The notes below the pieces were generated by a model, which worked only from the letters and a program-made list of their open reading frames with translations, ran no database searches and had not been told where the DNA came from. Below, piece by piece: positions 10,543 to 21,980 of a DNA stretch of 64,000 bases. How positions within the stretch are numbered: position 1 is the first letter of the stretch; each line of letters starts with the position of its first letter. Both the position numbers and the translations under genes were made by a program. Origin of the DNA: Laetiporus sulphureus 93-53 (taxonomy: Eukaryota; Basidiomycota; Agaricomycetes; Polyporales; Laetiporaceae); contig NW_024468515.1 of assembly GCF_001632365.1 (NCBI RefSeq), positions 732,949 through 796,948 on the forward strand, in the 5' to 3' direction.

Positions 10543-13500
10543 GGCTCCTCGCTGTGCCGCGATGGCACGCATGGAGTGAGGCCGTGTACGTGTAGAACAT
10601 GTACATAGACTAGATGGAGGGCGCTAGCTTGGGTGCCACCGTCCAAGGGCTTAGCCGAGCGAGCAAGCGATGGCCTGATGTGCCTAGTGTCAGGGTTACC
10701 ATACACATTCACACCTGTTCTATTGCTCGCATATTTTATCACTATCTTTACAGCATCATTCTTTCGTTTTGTTTGAACGTAGCGGAGGTTCACCCAAACT
10801 CCTCGACAGCTAATCTTTTATCTTCCACACAGGATAGTGTTTGGACTTTGTGCCGCACGGATATGCACATGGGCTTCCTTGCTCAATGTTGAGTCTCGTC
10901 CCCGCCTCGGTGCGTCCACACATCTGCCGCGAAAGCTGCGTTGCTCTGGAAGGTGAGAGAATCGGAATGCCGCGCCAGCCCAGCAAAGGCCCTCAACACG
11001 CGCCGCGACCACGGTGCACATGGGGAAGAGAGGTTAGCCGTGTCTCCATGACACCATCCATCAGAACGTCAGTTCACAACTTCACAAGATTGGAGATTGG
11101 CCGGGCTTGCCTATCCTGGAGGTCCATTACTCGTCCTGCATTGAATGTTCACCCGACATGCGCCACCCACAGGCCTATCGTTCAGGACATGCAGAAATGT
11201 TAACTGGCGACAGCTGCACGGGTGGCAGTGGGACACGATGGCAGTCGCGACTTGCGCTCCTCATGAAGGGGGCCGAGGTAAGGTTGCTCCGATGCCAGAT
11301 GCTCGGCGGTCCGGGCTTCAAAGGCCTCAAGTTCCGAGTCCTTGTGAGTCTTCCTCCATCCAAGCTCTCAGCCCGCACGATGAGCCGTATCTCATATCTG
11401 TCACTGAGTTTCTGATGTGTCCGCATGCTTCCTAGTCGCACACTCGCGGCAGGCTGTCACCATAACGATTGGCGTCCATACTACTAGTCAGCGAGTGCGG
11501 TCGGCCGAGTCCAGTCGCCGCCGCTCGATAATCGACGACGTGCGTGTGACTGAGTACATAGGAGTTGCTGTATGGAGGATGCAGAGGGTTGTGGGTCGCA
11601 AGTGAGTCTTGACAGGCTGCTGACGAATATTGGAGCATGTGCTACTACCAGTTGCCGCCGCACTAACTGCGTCGGGGGCCCAAATGCGACTACATTGAAT
11701 TCTTTTAGTTTCGGCTTCCATCAGATGGCGGACTCCCTTAGCTCAGTTCCATGCCGTTTGGCGAACCGAGAATATAAGTAGTGCAGTGATGTACAATGCA
11801 TGCCATTTCGTCTACCTGGGTGAACGGCTGAGACCCGGAATCGAATCTTGTGTTCCATTCTTTTCTGAGCTGCCACTACGTACAAGTAAACTCCTGCGTG
11901 GAGCCAGTTCTAGCGCTGTTCAGGTCGGAAATGTAGCCCGTTGAGATTGAAGTGTTACGCTCAAGAAGGTGAAGTCTTTCAGTCGAGTGCTTTCGACTGA
12001 CATTAATGCAGCTGCTCTCTTCAAGGAAGCGATGATATTGCGAACTGGTGGGAAACATCTATCCAAGCCAAGTTGGTCGACGTCAGACTGTGAGGAACTT
12101 CGCAGCTATCTTCAAATTCAGCCCTGCATGACCAGAATCAATTGCGGTTCACCTCGTAATGACGTTCTTCATACATGGTAGAAGAACTTGCGAAGCCTCC
12201 TCATCGTGTCCCACGGCGATCCTGGAAACCGAGACTCCCTCAAACTAACATCTCTATCCGGCTACCTTCCGTTCGGGACTTATTCATAAGGTGGAGGATC
12301 GGCGCCCTAGATCATACGGAAATTAATGACCTTCTTCCCAGCGCTTCGTCGCGATTCTCGGACCTGCTCATGCTCAAAGCTGGCCCGCGTCACCACGCTG
12401 AGTCAACTCTGAGCTTCAATCGTTGAGAGCTTTGCGGGTAGTGCGGGCATGGGGCTGACCTGCCTTGGATGGATAGATTGAGAGCATCCATACATTCTGT
12501 TCGCGACGCTCATCTGCCAGTCGCACAACTTTCCAGAGCTGGATGTGTCGCGTTGCAGCGACGATGGCACGCCATATAGCTGTCTGGTTTTGACGTTATT
12601 CTGGTGCGTCCGATCACCTTAACACCGCCCTGTTTTTGAGCCTCTTCATTTGTGCAGCATAAAGCCTTCGACGTAATGCATCGCCACTCTTCACATGTGT
12701 CGACTACCTTGACGATGTCATGAATTTGTATTGAGAAGCCTGATGTCCTCGATCACTACGCGCCGAGCTGGCCCAGTTGGACCCTATCCGTCCGCCCTTC
12801 ACAGCCAAGGCGCGAATCGTCATAGTCATTCTTCTCGATGCGGTGCGCCCTGATCGCGGTATACCCGAAATTGTGTATTGTTCGTGATTGATCCATCCCG
12901 ATGTGTCCTCTTGCGCCAATCTGTCGAGGTTCCGATCATGCATATTAAAGAATGATCGCATGTTGAGCTATTGTTCTTATCGCATCGAGTTGCTGACGCA
13001 CCTGATGTACATGCAGGCGGTCGCGACGAGCCGTTCATACCTAGAGCATGAATGATGTATCATTGGTCGCAATGAACAAGAACAACGAGTGAGCAGAATT
13101 TGGCATACTCTGAGCTGCATACGTGTCAGCGGCATATTATTGACTACAATTATGGTGATTCTGTCCCTGCAGGAGGCCGGCGCCCTTACGTGTTGATATG
13201 TAATTCGGGTGAGCCGCACGCCTTGGGTTCCCTCCCGCCGGCGGTCTTTCTCGCTTCCCCGCGGGGAATTTGTCTCGTACCCGAGCCTGAATCGTAGAAG
13301 CATCCAGTTGTGGATGAGTTGTGTGCGATGATTATGGAGATACCCGAGTCGTGGGTTCCTATTTGGACGCCCAAAGTTAATAGTGGCAGTGTGCTGTGCG
13401 TGATGTTGAGACAATAACAAGCATCACATTGTAGTCTGCATATCGATCGACGAGGATGATCCCTTCCTCCACCCAGCGCACGGCGGATCAACATCTCAGA

Positions 13501-14456
13501 GCGACCGTGACTGCTGTCGTCATCCGATATCACTTCATGGGACAGAAGAATCTTGTTGTTAACTCGCTGTGCATGCGCCCTGTAGCAGAGTGACACAACG
13601 TTGACAGTAGTTGGATGGGCATACCTCGAGTTTGATGCGTTTTGCAGCTCGCGTCAGGAAGCATGATATGCTGAGCCGCTCGAATGAATGATTGAGCGAA
13701 GAACAAGGTAGCAATTGCGCATATGCTCAGTCGACATCTGACCTTGCGCGTTCCAAACAGGGGCACAAGGGCATGGATATGTCCAGTTAGCCAGTTAGGC
13801 GCACGTGATTAAGCGCCGAATAGTACTTCCAGATGCGCGAAATTTCCCCGCGACTCGCTAGCTGCCCTTTGAATAGAGGGCCACAAAGGTGCAGGAATGA
13901 GTTTTCTGGTCTGTGCAAATGCGTTAGGAACAGACAGGGGGGATGAGAATTGTGATTGCAAATCGCCCCCAAATATTGAGGGCGTGTGCATTTGATTGAT
14001 TTGGGCGCGGCGTCCCTTGCGAATTCGACTGCCATCTTACCGGGTTCGCTTACGAGCCGGAATCTGCTGCTTCCTCCAAGTACATAGGCACACCCCAGAA
14101 TGGCAAAAGCAGGACATGCAAGAAGACTTCTCACTAGCTGCGAAGCCGTACGAAGGTGCGGCGAGCGATGGATGTTGTGATGGTGCCGTAGATTGGATAC
14201 ATGCACCAAAAAGGTCCTCCCATCCTTGCGATTTATGGCCTCTCCTTTGAAACAAACTGATCGCGACGGTTACGTGATCGGCCTAACGCTACCTCAAGAC
14301 TGGGGCCAGCGGATAAAGACCCAGAACGTCGCATATAAGGTCCATCTCCCTCCCTCTGCCCTCCGGCTTTCCCGCAACACCCACCCCAGGAGGGACAGGT
14401 CCTCATACACCTCAAGTGCTTTCTACTCTATTAGCCTGCACTTTGGCTGTTTCACA
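10543..14456. other. Long spacer between tandem paralogues, no supported gene
   Basis: 3.9 kb separate the two seven-helix genes. Many short frames occur (for example 11107-11435, 12977-13596 on the minus strand, 13787-14209), but none has a domain, a consistent splice pattern or resemblance to a transposon protein that I can see. A decayed gene or a fast-evolving non-coding transcript cannot be excluded. Confidence 0.4.
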
Positions 14457-15836
14457 ATGGTGTACGTTTCTCTCACCGGCGCCAACATGGGTACTGTTGC
14501 CGTCGAGAGTTTCCTTTACGGCATCTTCCTGCTGCTCTCGTCGACCTACATCTACCTGCATACGAATCGGGTGTCCAACGAGAGCGTAACGTTCGATGCC
14601 CGGTGGCGAAAGTTCCTCACGCCGCTCTTCATGTCGGCAATCCTCATCACAACGACAGCAACGGCAGTGAGTTTTTCAGACGTCGAAGCCGCAGCACCGG
14701 TTGACGCTCCCTCAGCACTGGATTCTTACTGTCGTTCGTTTCTTCCAAGCTTTTGTCCTCTTCGAAGGTGGCGCGGCGCCAGAGCTTTTCTATGCCGATC
14801 TCTCTCAGACGACCGAGGTGGTCAAGACGGCTTTCCTGATCTCGACCCTCATCATCTCCGACATCATGTTTGTGAGTCGAGACAGTGGTATCTCGTCTAT
14901 GACGGTCAAGCTTATAAATGCTAAAGGCATATCGTCTGTGGATTGTCTGGAGTTACAACTTCTGGGTTGTCATGGTCCCTGCTCTGGCTGTGACAGGACT
15001 ATGTGGTGAGTAGCATTCGTACAGGCGCTGAACGCGTGCTCATAACTGTGCAGTATCCGGCATTGGCATCGTCTATGAGCTCACCCGCTTGTCGACTGCG
15101 GACACTGTCTTTGTGAGCCAGGCTGCACACTGGATCACGGCGGATTATTCCTTCACCTTCATGTACGTACCTTTATTAACTCCGATACTCCAGGGCAAAG
15201 GCTTAATCATAAGCACACTTTTAGTACGAACGTGTACAGCTCTTGTGAGTAGGGTTGCAAGGGCTTCTTTCATGTTTAACTCAGATTGCCATAGGCTTGA
15301 TAGCATGGAAGGTGTGGCGGTCAAGCCGGAAGGCGAGTGCGTATGGTGGAGGCCAGTTGATGGTAAGCGAGTTTGTTGATCGGAAGTAGCCCCACGTTTT
15401 AAGAACCTGCTTCACCTATAGCGAGTCCTCGCTACGATCGTTGAGAGCGCCGGGACTTACACGTGCGTCGTCTTCTGATCATCGCTTCTCATAGCGTGTA
15501 CGCTGATCTTTTTCCCTTCACAGGCTCTACGTCATCGTTTTCTTCGCCGCCTATGAGTCAGGGTCGAACTTGCAATACCCATTCGTGGACACGCTCTGCC
15601 AGGTAGCTGCCATCGCATTCATGATGATCAACGTCCGCGTCGGCCTGGGGTGGGCACAGAAGGCACATCAGACTCACAGCACGTCGTCGAACATCATCCC
15701 ATCGCGGCGTAACGGCGACCAGTCTTTCATCATGCGTCCAGTGGCCGTCGACATCACACGGGTGGTGCAAAAGGAGGACGACATGGGCCAGCCAATCAAG
15801 CGAGCATCCAGCGACTACAGCTCCTCACCCGTATAA
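14457..15836 (+). CDS. Seven-helix fungal membrane protein, tandem paralogue 2
   Basis: Eight exons (14457-14666, 14716-14871, 14927-15005, 15054-15162, 15225-15244, 15295-15362, 15422-15462, 15524-15836) join in phase into 331 residues. The first seven exons have exactly the same lengths as those of the gene at 9165 (210, 156, 79, 109, 20, 68 and 41 nt). Shared blocks include VESFLYGIFLLL, TTEVVKTAFLIS, RLWIVWSYNFW, RVLATIVESAGTYT, FFAAYES and INVRVGLGWAQKAH, and the tail MRPVAVDITRVVQKEDDMGQPIK is nearly identical. The start ATG follows the last in-frame non-coding stretch and gives the same N-terminus length as paralogue 1; an in-frame ATG further upstream (14193) would add a polar extension that paralogue 1 lacks. 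Function unknown. Confidence 0.87.
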
Positions 15837-16693
15837 GGGTGCTTGGTGCTGCTCGCTGGTTCCTTTGTTGGATCAGGGTAGAGATTCTCCTCGGGTGCTG
15901 TTTTGCTTCGCTCGCTTCATTTTGCACCCAGGCGAGGCGCGACGAGGCGCGGGGGTTCATGTTTCGTGTTGGCTTTTGCAGGTTGCCGTTGCCGTTGCTG
16001 TCGGGTTGGCTGATGTAGCAGGAGCCGCGGGCCGCCGATGATGGTGTGCGTCCGCCCGCTTGACTGCTCCGCTAATGTCGAGCATGTGTACTTATAGTAT
16101 GTATAGAGTATGCAAAGCGTATACGTTCACTAGTATGGCACCGCTCCGTTCCTTTGTCACAGGCATTCTTTTGTGCTGCTCTGCCAGTCTTCGGTCCCTT
16201 CATTTCGCTGGGCCTTTGTACTATACCGTTGTAGGCTCCCGGAATCGAGAATTTAAAAGAAGCTGAACGGTCTTTTGCTGGTTGCGCATACACTCTGGGT
16301 CAGAATAATAACACTACATGACCGCGTGCTGGCAGCAGACACATCGACGTTGCATCGACGCGTTTTTCACGCGTCCGACTCTGCCTTTGGCTGCCATGTT
16401 TCAGATTGTGCATCAATTGGAGACGACTATATATACCTGATGCATCCTAAGCCTCAGTCCATTATTTTCTCCACCAATATCCTGCCAGCCCTATATATGT
16501 TGCAACCACCATTTTACTCATCCATTTGGAGGCCAATCAAGATCGAAACGTCACTCTGGAGGTACCCGATGCCGACAATGTTCGAGTTCAACATGTCAAT
16601 CGCTTTCTCTCCCGCCTCCTCGCGTATATGATCCCTTCTTTCTCTTTTTTTTCCCCAAGAATAACTCTGACTTTGAGGACATTCATATTGACT
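15837..16693. other. 3' flank of paralogue 2 and 5' flank of repeat copy A
   Basis: No gene seen. The last ~160 bp before 16694 resemble the upstream region of copy B (30637-30730, minus): a GGCCARTCAAGAT word, a CCCCAAGAAYAACTCTGA word and the start-codon context match. In copy A about 95 extra bases lie between these words. TATATATA-like sequence is present near 16428-16436 and 16491-16500. Confidence 0.45.
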
Positions 16694-17089
16694 ATGAACA
16701 CTGTTGAGGTCAATCACCTTGCTCCCCCTCGGTGCCCCACTCCGTCAACCAACCATCGCTCAGCGCTATCTCCTCGTCAAGTCGGAGAAGTGCCGTTCAA
16801 GGCGTTCCATGGTTGGAAGACGGCTGGGACGGACTGGGATTATCCCAGGAGAGCACCGGCCTCGCTCTTCCTCGTCAATACTCTCCCGTCCTGCATCTCC
16901 GTCAGCTTGCACCAGGTACATCGTCTGTCCTAGCGTTGTCTGGCATGGTGTTTGACGCCATCTGCACCACGATTTCATTCGATGGCAAAGGTCCTCCGCA
17001 ATCCCGTGACGAAGCTCTTTGTGACCGGGGACACGAAGGATATTCCCGAAGCCCTAGCACCGCACAGGATTCCACCGGGTTCGGTACCC

Positions 17090-17512
17090 TCGTATCTTCC
17101 TACATCTAGCCTCTCACGCCATGGCTTCCAACGACATTGCGATGGACCTCGAAATCCTCTTTGGTCCTCCCCCAGCTCAGCCTCAGGCCCCGGCACCCAG
17201 TGCCATTCCCTCAGTTCCTATAGGCACTGATGACCCCCCTGCCTTGCAGGCCCTCGCACAGGCCGTGAATGCTATCAATGGCCTTGCAGGCACACAGATC
17301 ACCTTCGCTGCCAACCAAGCCTCCATCCAGGCAGTTCTGGGAAACCTCGGAATGTTTTTGCAAGGTGCAGCGCTCGCTTCGGGCACCACCACCTCGAGCG
17401 CTATCCGTTTCAAAGATCCACACACCTTCAACGGTACGCTCGTGGCCGTAGAAACTTTTCTCACCGATCTGCAAATGCCATGCACCTCGCTCGTCGCCAA
17501 CTCGTGTCAGAC
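17090..17512 (+). mobile_element. Gag-like segment present in copy A, absent from copy B
   Basis: Aligning A and B, homology stops after MAKVLR..FVTGD..(E/K)ALAP at about 17085 and resumes at VSAV.LRML at about 17515. The ~425 bp between encode an Ala/Pro-rich start followed by IRFKDPHTFNGTLVAVETFL, which resembles the F-x-G..(V/A)..FL pattern at the start of fungal retrotransposon gag proteins. No LTR, protease or reverse transcriptase is visible next to it. It may be an insertion into A or a piece lost from B. Confidence 0.35.
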
Positions 17513-17689
17513 ATTCGACGTTTCGGCAGTCATGCTCAGGATGCTCAGTCTCGGCATCATCGGAATTGTCGACTATCACCTCAATGCAGCCTATGATAAA
17601 CTGGCAATCATGTGGTACATACCCCCGTATTGCCCCGAGAACATTATCGAGAAGTCGAGTATGATCCCAGCAGTAGACCCTCCCATCGG

Positions 17690-17825
17690 GCTCATCCTCA
17701 TGTTGACTCAGATGGTATCTGGCCAGAAATCCCCGACGCCCCCGTCTGTCGACCCTCCTTTCAGGTTGATTCTCATGTTGGCCAAGAAAGTGATCGACGC
17801 AAATGTACGTGTATGGACAACTGAC
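17690..17825 (+). repeat. 75-bp coding repeat, two units
   Basis: The word TCATGTTG recurs at 17698 and 17773, exactly 75 bp apart. Each unit encodes about 25 residues of the form DPP..LILML(T/A).(M/K)V. Copy B carries three units of the same repeat. Confidence 0.65.
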
Positions 17826-18783
17826 TAATGTGTTCAGACGGCTCACAGTTTGGAGGAGCAGGCTGTTGTTAAGGTCCATCCTGAAGAGTTCATTGAGATC
17901 AAGGACAAGAGCAAGGGGAGGAGAAGACGACGGAGGACGTTAAGGTCGAGGACGATGACACGGTCGACGAGGACAAGGATGAAGTCAAAGCGGAGGGCAG
18001 GGTCGACAGATGCAGTCGCGTGAAACGGAAGAAGCCAGAACCTGATCCCATCAAGAAAGATGTCTCGCCTGCTGCTGGTGATGGTCCTCATACAAGCTAC
18101 AACTAGGAGTTGGTCAACCAGCTGCTCCACAAGCTGTCCGCGGTGATCTCGCAGGCAGTGATCTTCCGCCCCATTCGGAATTGCGCGAGTCAGACTCTCG
18201 TTCTCCTACGGCCACTGCCACGAAGCCCAAGTACCCTTCGGTCAAGCCTGCCCCTGCTAGCCCGGCGGTTCTCATGATCAAGTCGCTTCTGGTAGTCGTG
18301 GCTCTGGCGATTCTAGTTCCTCAGATCCTGCTGGTCACTCTGGTTGTGCTACTCGTAGTTCAGGGCAATCTGCTCCTCATTTTTCTTGCTCTTCTGCTTC
18401 CGGGGCCCATACTGCACCTACTAGTGGTTGTCGGTCTCGTCCCGCGCACAACTTCGGGGCGATCCACCAGCTGGTGTCAAGGCAGGTTGCGGTGAACTCG
18501 CAGTCCAGCGGTAGTCCACCCCTTTCTCGCCGATCGGACACGCCTTCCACTGTCACCAGTCCCACGAGGCCTGTGAGCCCCTCAGTCAGTTCTGGTTCTG
18601 TTGGACCATCTGCTGCTCCTGATCAAGTTGCTTCTGGCTCTGGCGACTCTGGGGTCTCTGTCTCGTGTGCCCCAATGTTGGATTCACCTGATCAATCTGT
18701 CCTTCTGCTTCTGCTGGTGTCACTGATTCCGCCCTTGGAGCTCAATTCGCTGGTCTCTCTGGTTGTGGTTCCAATTCTATGAG

Positions 18784-19553
18784 TCCGTCCCCACTGTGCA
18801 TAGGCCTGGTACGAGGGCTCTTCACTGCTGAAGCCAAACCCGAACGCATCAAAATCGGTCGCTACGTAAGCGTACAGCAACGTGCTCAGCAGAACTCTTC
18901 CTGTCCTGAACCTGCGCACGATATTCAATGAATGATTCGTCATGTACGTTCTCGCTGCGTTATGTTCCGGTGAGTGTCCTTTGAATACCTTCCACTGCCG
19001 CCGTCGTGCTTATCATCAGCCGTCAAATATAGGTTGGATATCGTCTCTTGTCTTTCATCATCACAGAGTACACCGCAGCAGCAGCCTGGGTTGCTATTGC
19101 AGCGCGGATCCAAGCAGATTCACACCGTTTGCGGCCTGCTTGGATACGTCCTGTAGTCGCAATCGTGGTGTGCACGGCTTGCCTGATAGTAATTAGCGAC
19201 CAGACTGTGTGGGATTTGTATTCATAGAACAAACAGCGCGATCGCAATACGTGTTGTTTGCCGAAATTATCTTGCAGCGTCAAATAGTTTGCTCACTGTC
19301 GAGTTGCTGAGTTTTCATGTCGCTGTTCGACTTTCTTTTCGCGGATACTCCGCATCTCAAGCTCAAGCGGCATGCTGAAAATCAGCGGTTGTTGGTAATG
19401 ATTGCGTAACGGTCAATGTGCGGTACGCTGATTTGGATGTCATGACTATACCTTCCACGATATGCTTTTAAGAACATTGGTTTGTACATGGAAATACAAC
19501 TCGCCTCGCGGTGCATCAGATAAGCATGTGGCAAGGTTTGCATTGTAGGCTAT
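18784..19553. other. No gene seen
   Basis: The sequence after copy A has no supported frame. Short frames at 18942-19196 and 19023-19283 lie opposite each other and look random. Confidence 0.4.
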
Positions 19554-19718
19554 CACGGCAGACATGGTGCGATTTATCAACGTGGAAAATTGTGTCTAAA
19601 TGTGGATTGATTTCTTACACGCGCGACAAATATTTGCAACCATGGCATTTCATGTCAAAAATGTTTTGACATTCCCACGCTACTTTTCACACTGATAAAT
19701 CGCATCATGTCTGCCGTG
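19554..19718. mobile_element. MITE-like element with 26-bp terminal inverted repeats
   Basis: The bases at 19554-19579 and 19693-19718 are reverse complements at 25 of 26 positions (ends CACGGCAGACATG and CATGTCTGCCGTG). The 165-bp unit is AT-richer than its surroundings, has no coding frame, and contains an internal 9-bp stem at 19652-19660/19664-19672. TAT flanks both ends and could be a 3-bp target duplication. This architecture fits a non-autonomous DNA transposon. The superfamily is not determined. Confidence 0.6.
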
Positions 19719-19752
19719 TATGGGGATGATCGTGCCTCTGTCTCAAAACGCG

Positions 19753-19760
19753 TGACGTCA
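19753..19760. promoter_or_regulatory. CRE-like TGACGTCA upstream of the SLC35F-type gene
   Basis: A full CRE/ATF octamer lies about 335 bp before the start codon at 20095, amid several ACGCGT/GACGCGTC words. The octamer also occurs elsewhere in the window, including in introns, so its role is not established. Confidence 0.3.
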
Positions 19761-20094
19761 GTAGACGCGTCGTGACGCGTCACACCGCTCACTCTGCGCT
19801 GAAACCTCGGCAGCTCTGCTCATGCACCCCAGGTCGAGGGGAGCCCCTCGAATCCGCCAGGGTGCGTACACCTGCGTACACGTGCTCTAACAGCGTGCCT
19901 GGTCGATCATCGATCATCCCTGAACATACGGCCTCCCAGAAAAGGCAATCGCTAAGAAGTTTTCCCAAAGCCCCGTCGACCAGTACAAGAATAGGCAGCA
20001 GTCCAGTGGCTGATGGCTCTGCGCCAGTCTCCTCCTCATCCGCCCTAGCGAGCGATAGCTTCGCCCTCCGGAGTGCACGCACGCACCGCCCAGC

Positions 20095-21761
20095 ATGTCT
20101 AGCGCCGTGGAAGACTTTGGGCCGTCCCTCTCGCGCGTCGACACCAAGAAGGACTCGGAGTTCCTCGAGAGCACTGAGCCGCCCGCGCTAGAATCGCAGG
20201 AGGTCGAGGAAGTCGACTCGGAAGAGAGTGCGGTTGCAGCACGTCCGCCGCTGGATTACAGCTCTGCGGGTGCGCTGTGTAGGAGTCTCTGGCGCCGGTT
20301 TGAGAGCATATGGACGAAGCGCTTCGTGCTGTCGCTTCTGGCGGGCCAGCTGGTGTCGCTGTGTATCACCTGTACGAACGTGACGACGACGGAGCTCGTG
20401 GGTAGGAACTGGGTGCTGCCCACATTGCAGACGTGGTTTTTGTGAGTTTCGATTAATAGGCGCCGAGGTGGAAGACCAGAAGCTGATTTGCTCCAGGTAC
20501 TTCTCGATATTCTCTGTCTATACTCCTTATACGATCTACCAGTGTGCGCATCATGATCTAGGGGGTCTGTGCGGGACTGATGGTGTGCGATAGATGGTTT
20601 CAAGGGCTGGTTGAAGATGATCTTCAGGGACGGGTGGAGGTGTAAGCGTTCTTGTCTGTATGCGATGCTCCCGACCGCTGACATCGCGACACATCAGACA
20701 TCATCCTCGCCGCCTGCGACGTAGAAGGGAACTTTCTCGCAGTCAAGGTACCTCCTCTCCGTTCCCGCCGCCTCACACCCACCTTACCTCGTCCACCTCA
20801 CAGGCGTACGGTTACACGACACTCCTCTCCTGCGAGCTGCTCGACGCATGGGCGATCCCGTCCTGCCTCATCTTCTCATGGCTATGGATGCGTCCAAAGT
20901 ACAAGTGGTCGCAGCTCCTCGGCGTGGTGGTATGCGTGGGCGGGCTGGGGATGCTTGTCGCGTCGGATGAGCTCACGGACAAGGACTGGTCTGCGCTCGA
21001 CCGTGCAAAGGGCGACGTGTTCATGATCGTCGGTGCCACGCTCTACGGCTTCAGTACGCGTTCTAGCCGTTGTGTGAGGGCGAGAGACTGACGGTGCATG
21101 CAGCGAACGCGACGGAGGAGTTCTTCGTGCGCAAGTCGCCGTTGTACGAGGTGGTTGGCCAGTTGGGGATGTGGGGCATGATCATCAATGGCATCCAAGC
21201 GGCGGGCCTCGAGCACAAGGCCATGCGCGAGGCGACCTGGGATGGCAAGAACAGTGCGTCACGAGCTCCACGCGTCGCTTTTGATGTTAGCTGACTGCCT
21301 GCTCTCTTTGTTCCCAGTCGGCATTTTGGTCGCATATACCGCGTCCATGTTCATCCTGTACACCGTCGCGCCGATGCTCTACCGCATGGCGTCGTCCGCG
21401 TACTACAACCTGAGCATCTTGTCGAGTGATTTTTACGGGCTGCTCTTTGGGCTGTTCCTCTTCGTGCGTATCTCGCTGATGATACAGCCTGTCGAAGAAG
21501 TCTCTGACGATAGTTGGTCGTGACAGCATTACCGGCCGTATTGGCTGTACTTTCCTGCGTTCGCAGTGGTGATTATCGGGCTGGTCATTTACTTTTGGAG
21601 CGCACCACGTACGTTCGTTTACATTTGGCGTCATGCATGTCGGATCTCGTACTCACGTATGATGCGCTTCAGCCGAATCTCAGGGCAAAGTCGAGCCCCG
21701 TGCGCCAGAGTATGTGCAGAGAAAGCATGACACGATCAACATTGTTGTAGGACAGGTGTAA
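20095..21761 (+). CDS. SLC35F-type (DUF914) nucleotide-sugar/solute transporter-like protein
   Basis: Nine exons (20095-20441, 20497-20543, 20594-20641, 20698-20747, 20804-21053, 21104-21253, 21318-21463, 21527-21608, 21673-21761) join in phase into 402 residues. A polar acidic N-terminus of ~75 residues precedes about ten membrane helices of the drug/metabolite transporter fold. Family blocks visible are LLAGQLVSLCITCTNVT, ACDVEGNFLAVKAY, LLSCELLDAWAIP, GDVFMIVGATLYGF followed by NATEEFFVRK, and SSAYYNLSILSSDFYGLLFG. The DVE.N...VKAYQ/GYT and TEEF motifs are typical of the SLC35F1/F2/F6 (DUF914) branch. The substrate is unknown for most fungal members. It is likely in the endomembrane system or plasma membrane. 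Confidence 0.9.
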
Positions 21762-21980
21762 GACCATATGATGCCGGGAAATGGCCAGGCACGACACGAT
21801 GGGCGCGGGCGACGATACTTGCGACCTAAATGTAGCAATATACTAGGAATAAGATAGAGGTTGGCTGGTTGGCTTCTCTATGTGCGATGCGGGATTGGAA
21901 GAGGCAAGAGACGGTGAGTATCGATTACAAACTATGATACACCGGGCTGTCCATCCATAATAACCAACGAAAGGAGAGAT

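Larger units (their letters stand above)
16694..18783 (+). pseudogene. Repeat-gene copy A: decayed member of an agaricomycete family
   Basis: Copy A is homologous, piece by piece and in the same order, to copy B on the opposite strand (27545-30636). Shared pieces are the start MN[T/A]VE.N..APPR.P, the block GLSQEST/SGLALP..SPVLH, MAKVLR[N/D]PVTKLFVTGD, VSAV.LR.L..GI.G, a 75-bp repeat encoding LILMLA.K, and KKDVSPAAG..P.TSYN. In copy A these lie in different frames (16694, 16732, 16952, 17121 and about 17840), with frame changes and a stop after TSYN, so it is broken. The long frame 17121-17828 (235 residues) is intact but includes a segment absent from B. The downstream part is a Ser/Gly/Leu-rich low-complexity stretch, and the conserved C-terminal region of B is missing. 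Confidence 0.6.

Noticed and set aside
12977..13596. Two overlapping minus-strand frames as a gene between the tandem paralogues
   Set aside because: Their composition (high Arg, Ser, His, Cys) is typical of non-coding frames and the two contradict each other.
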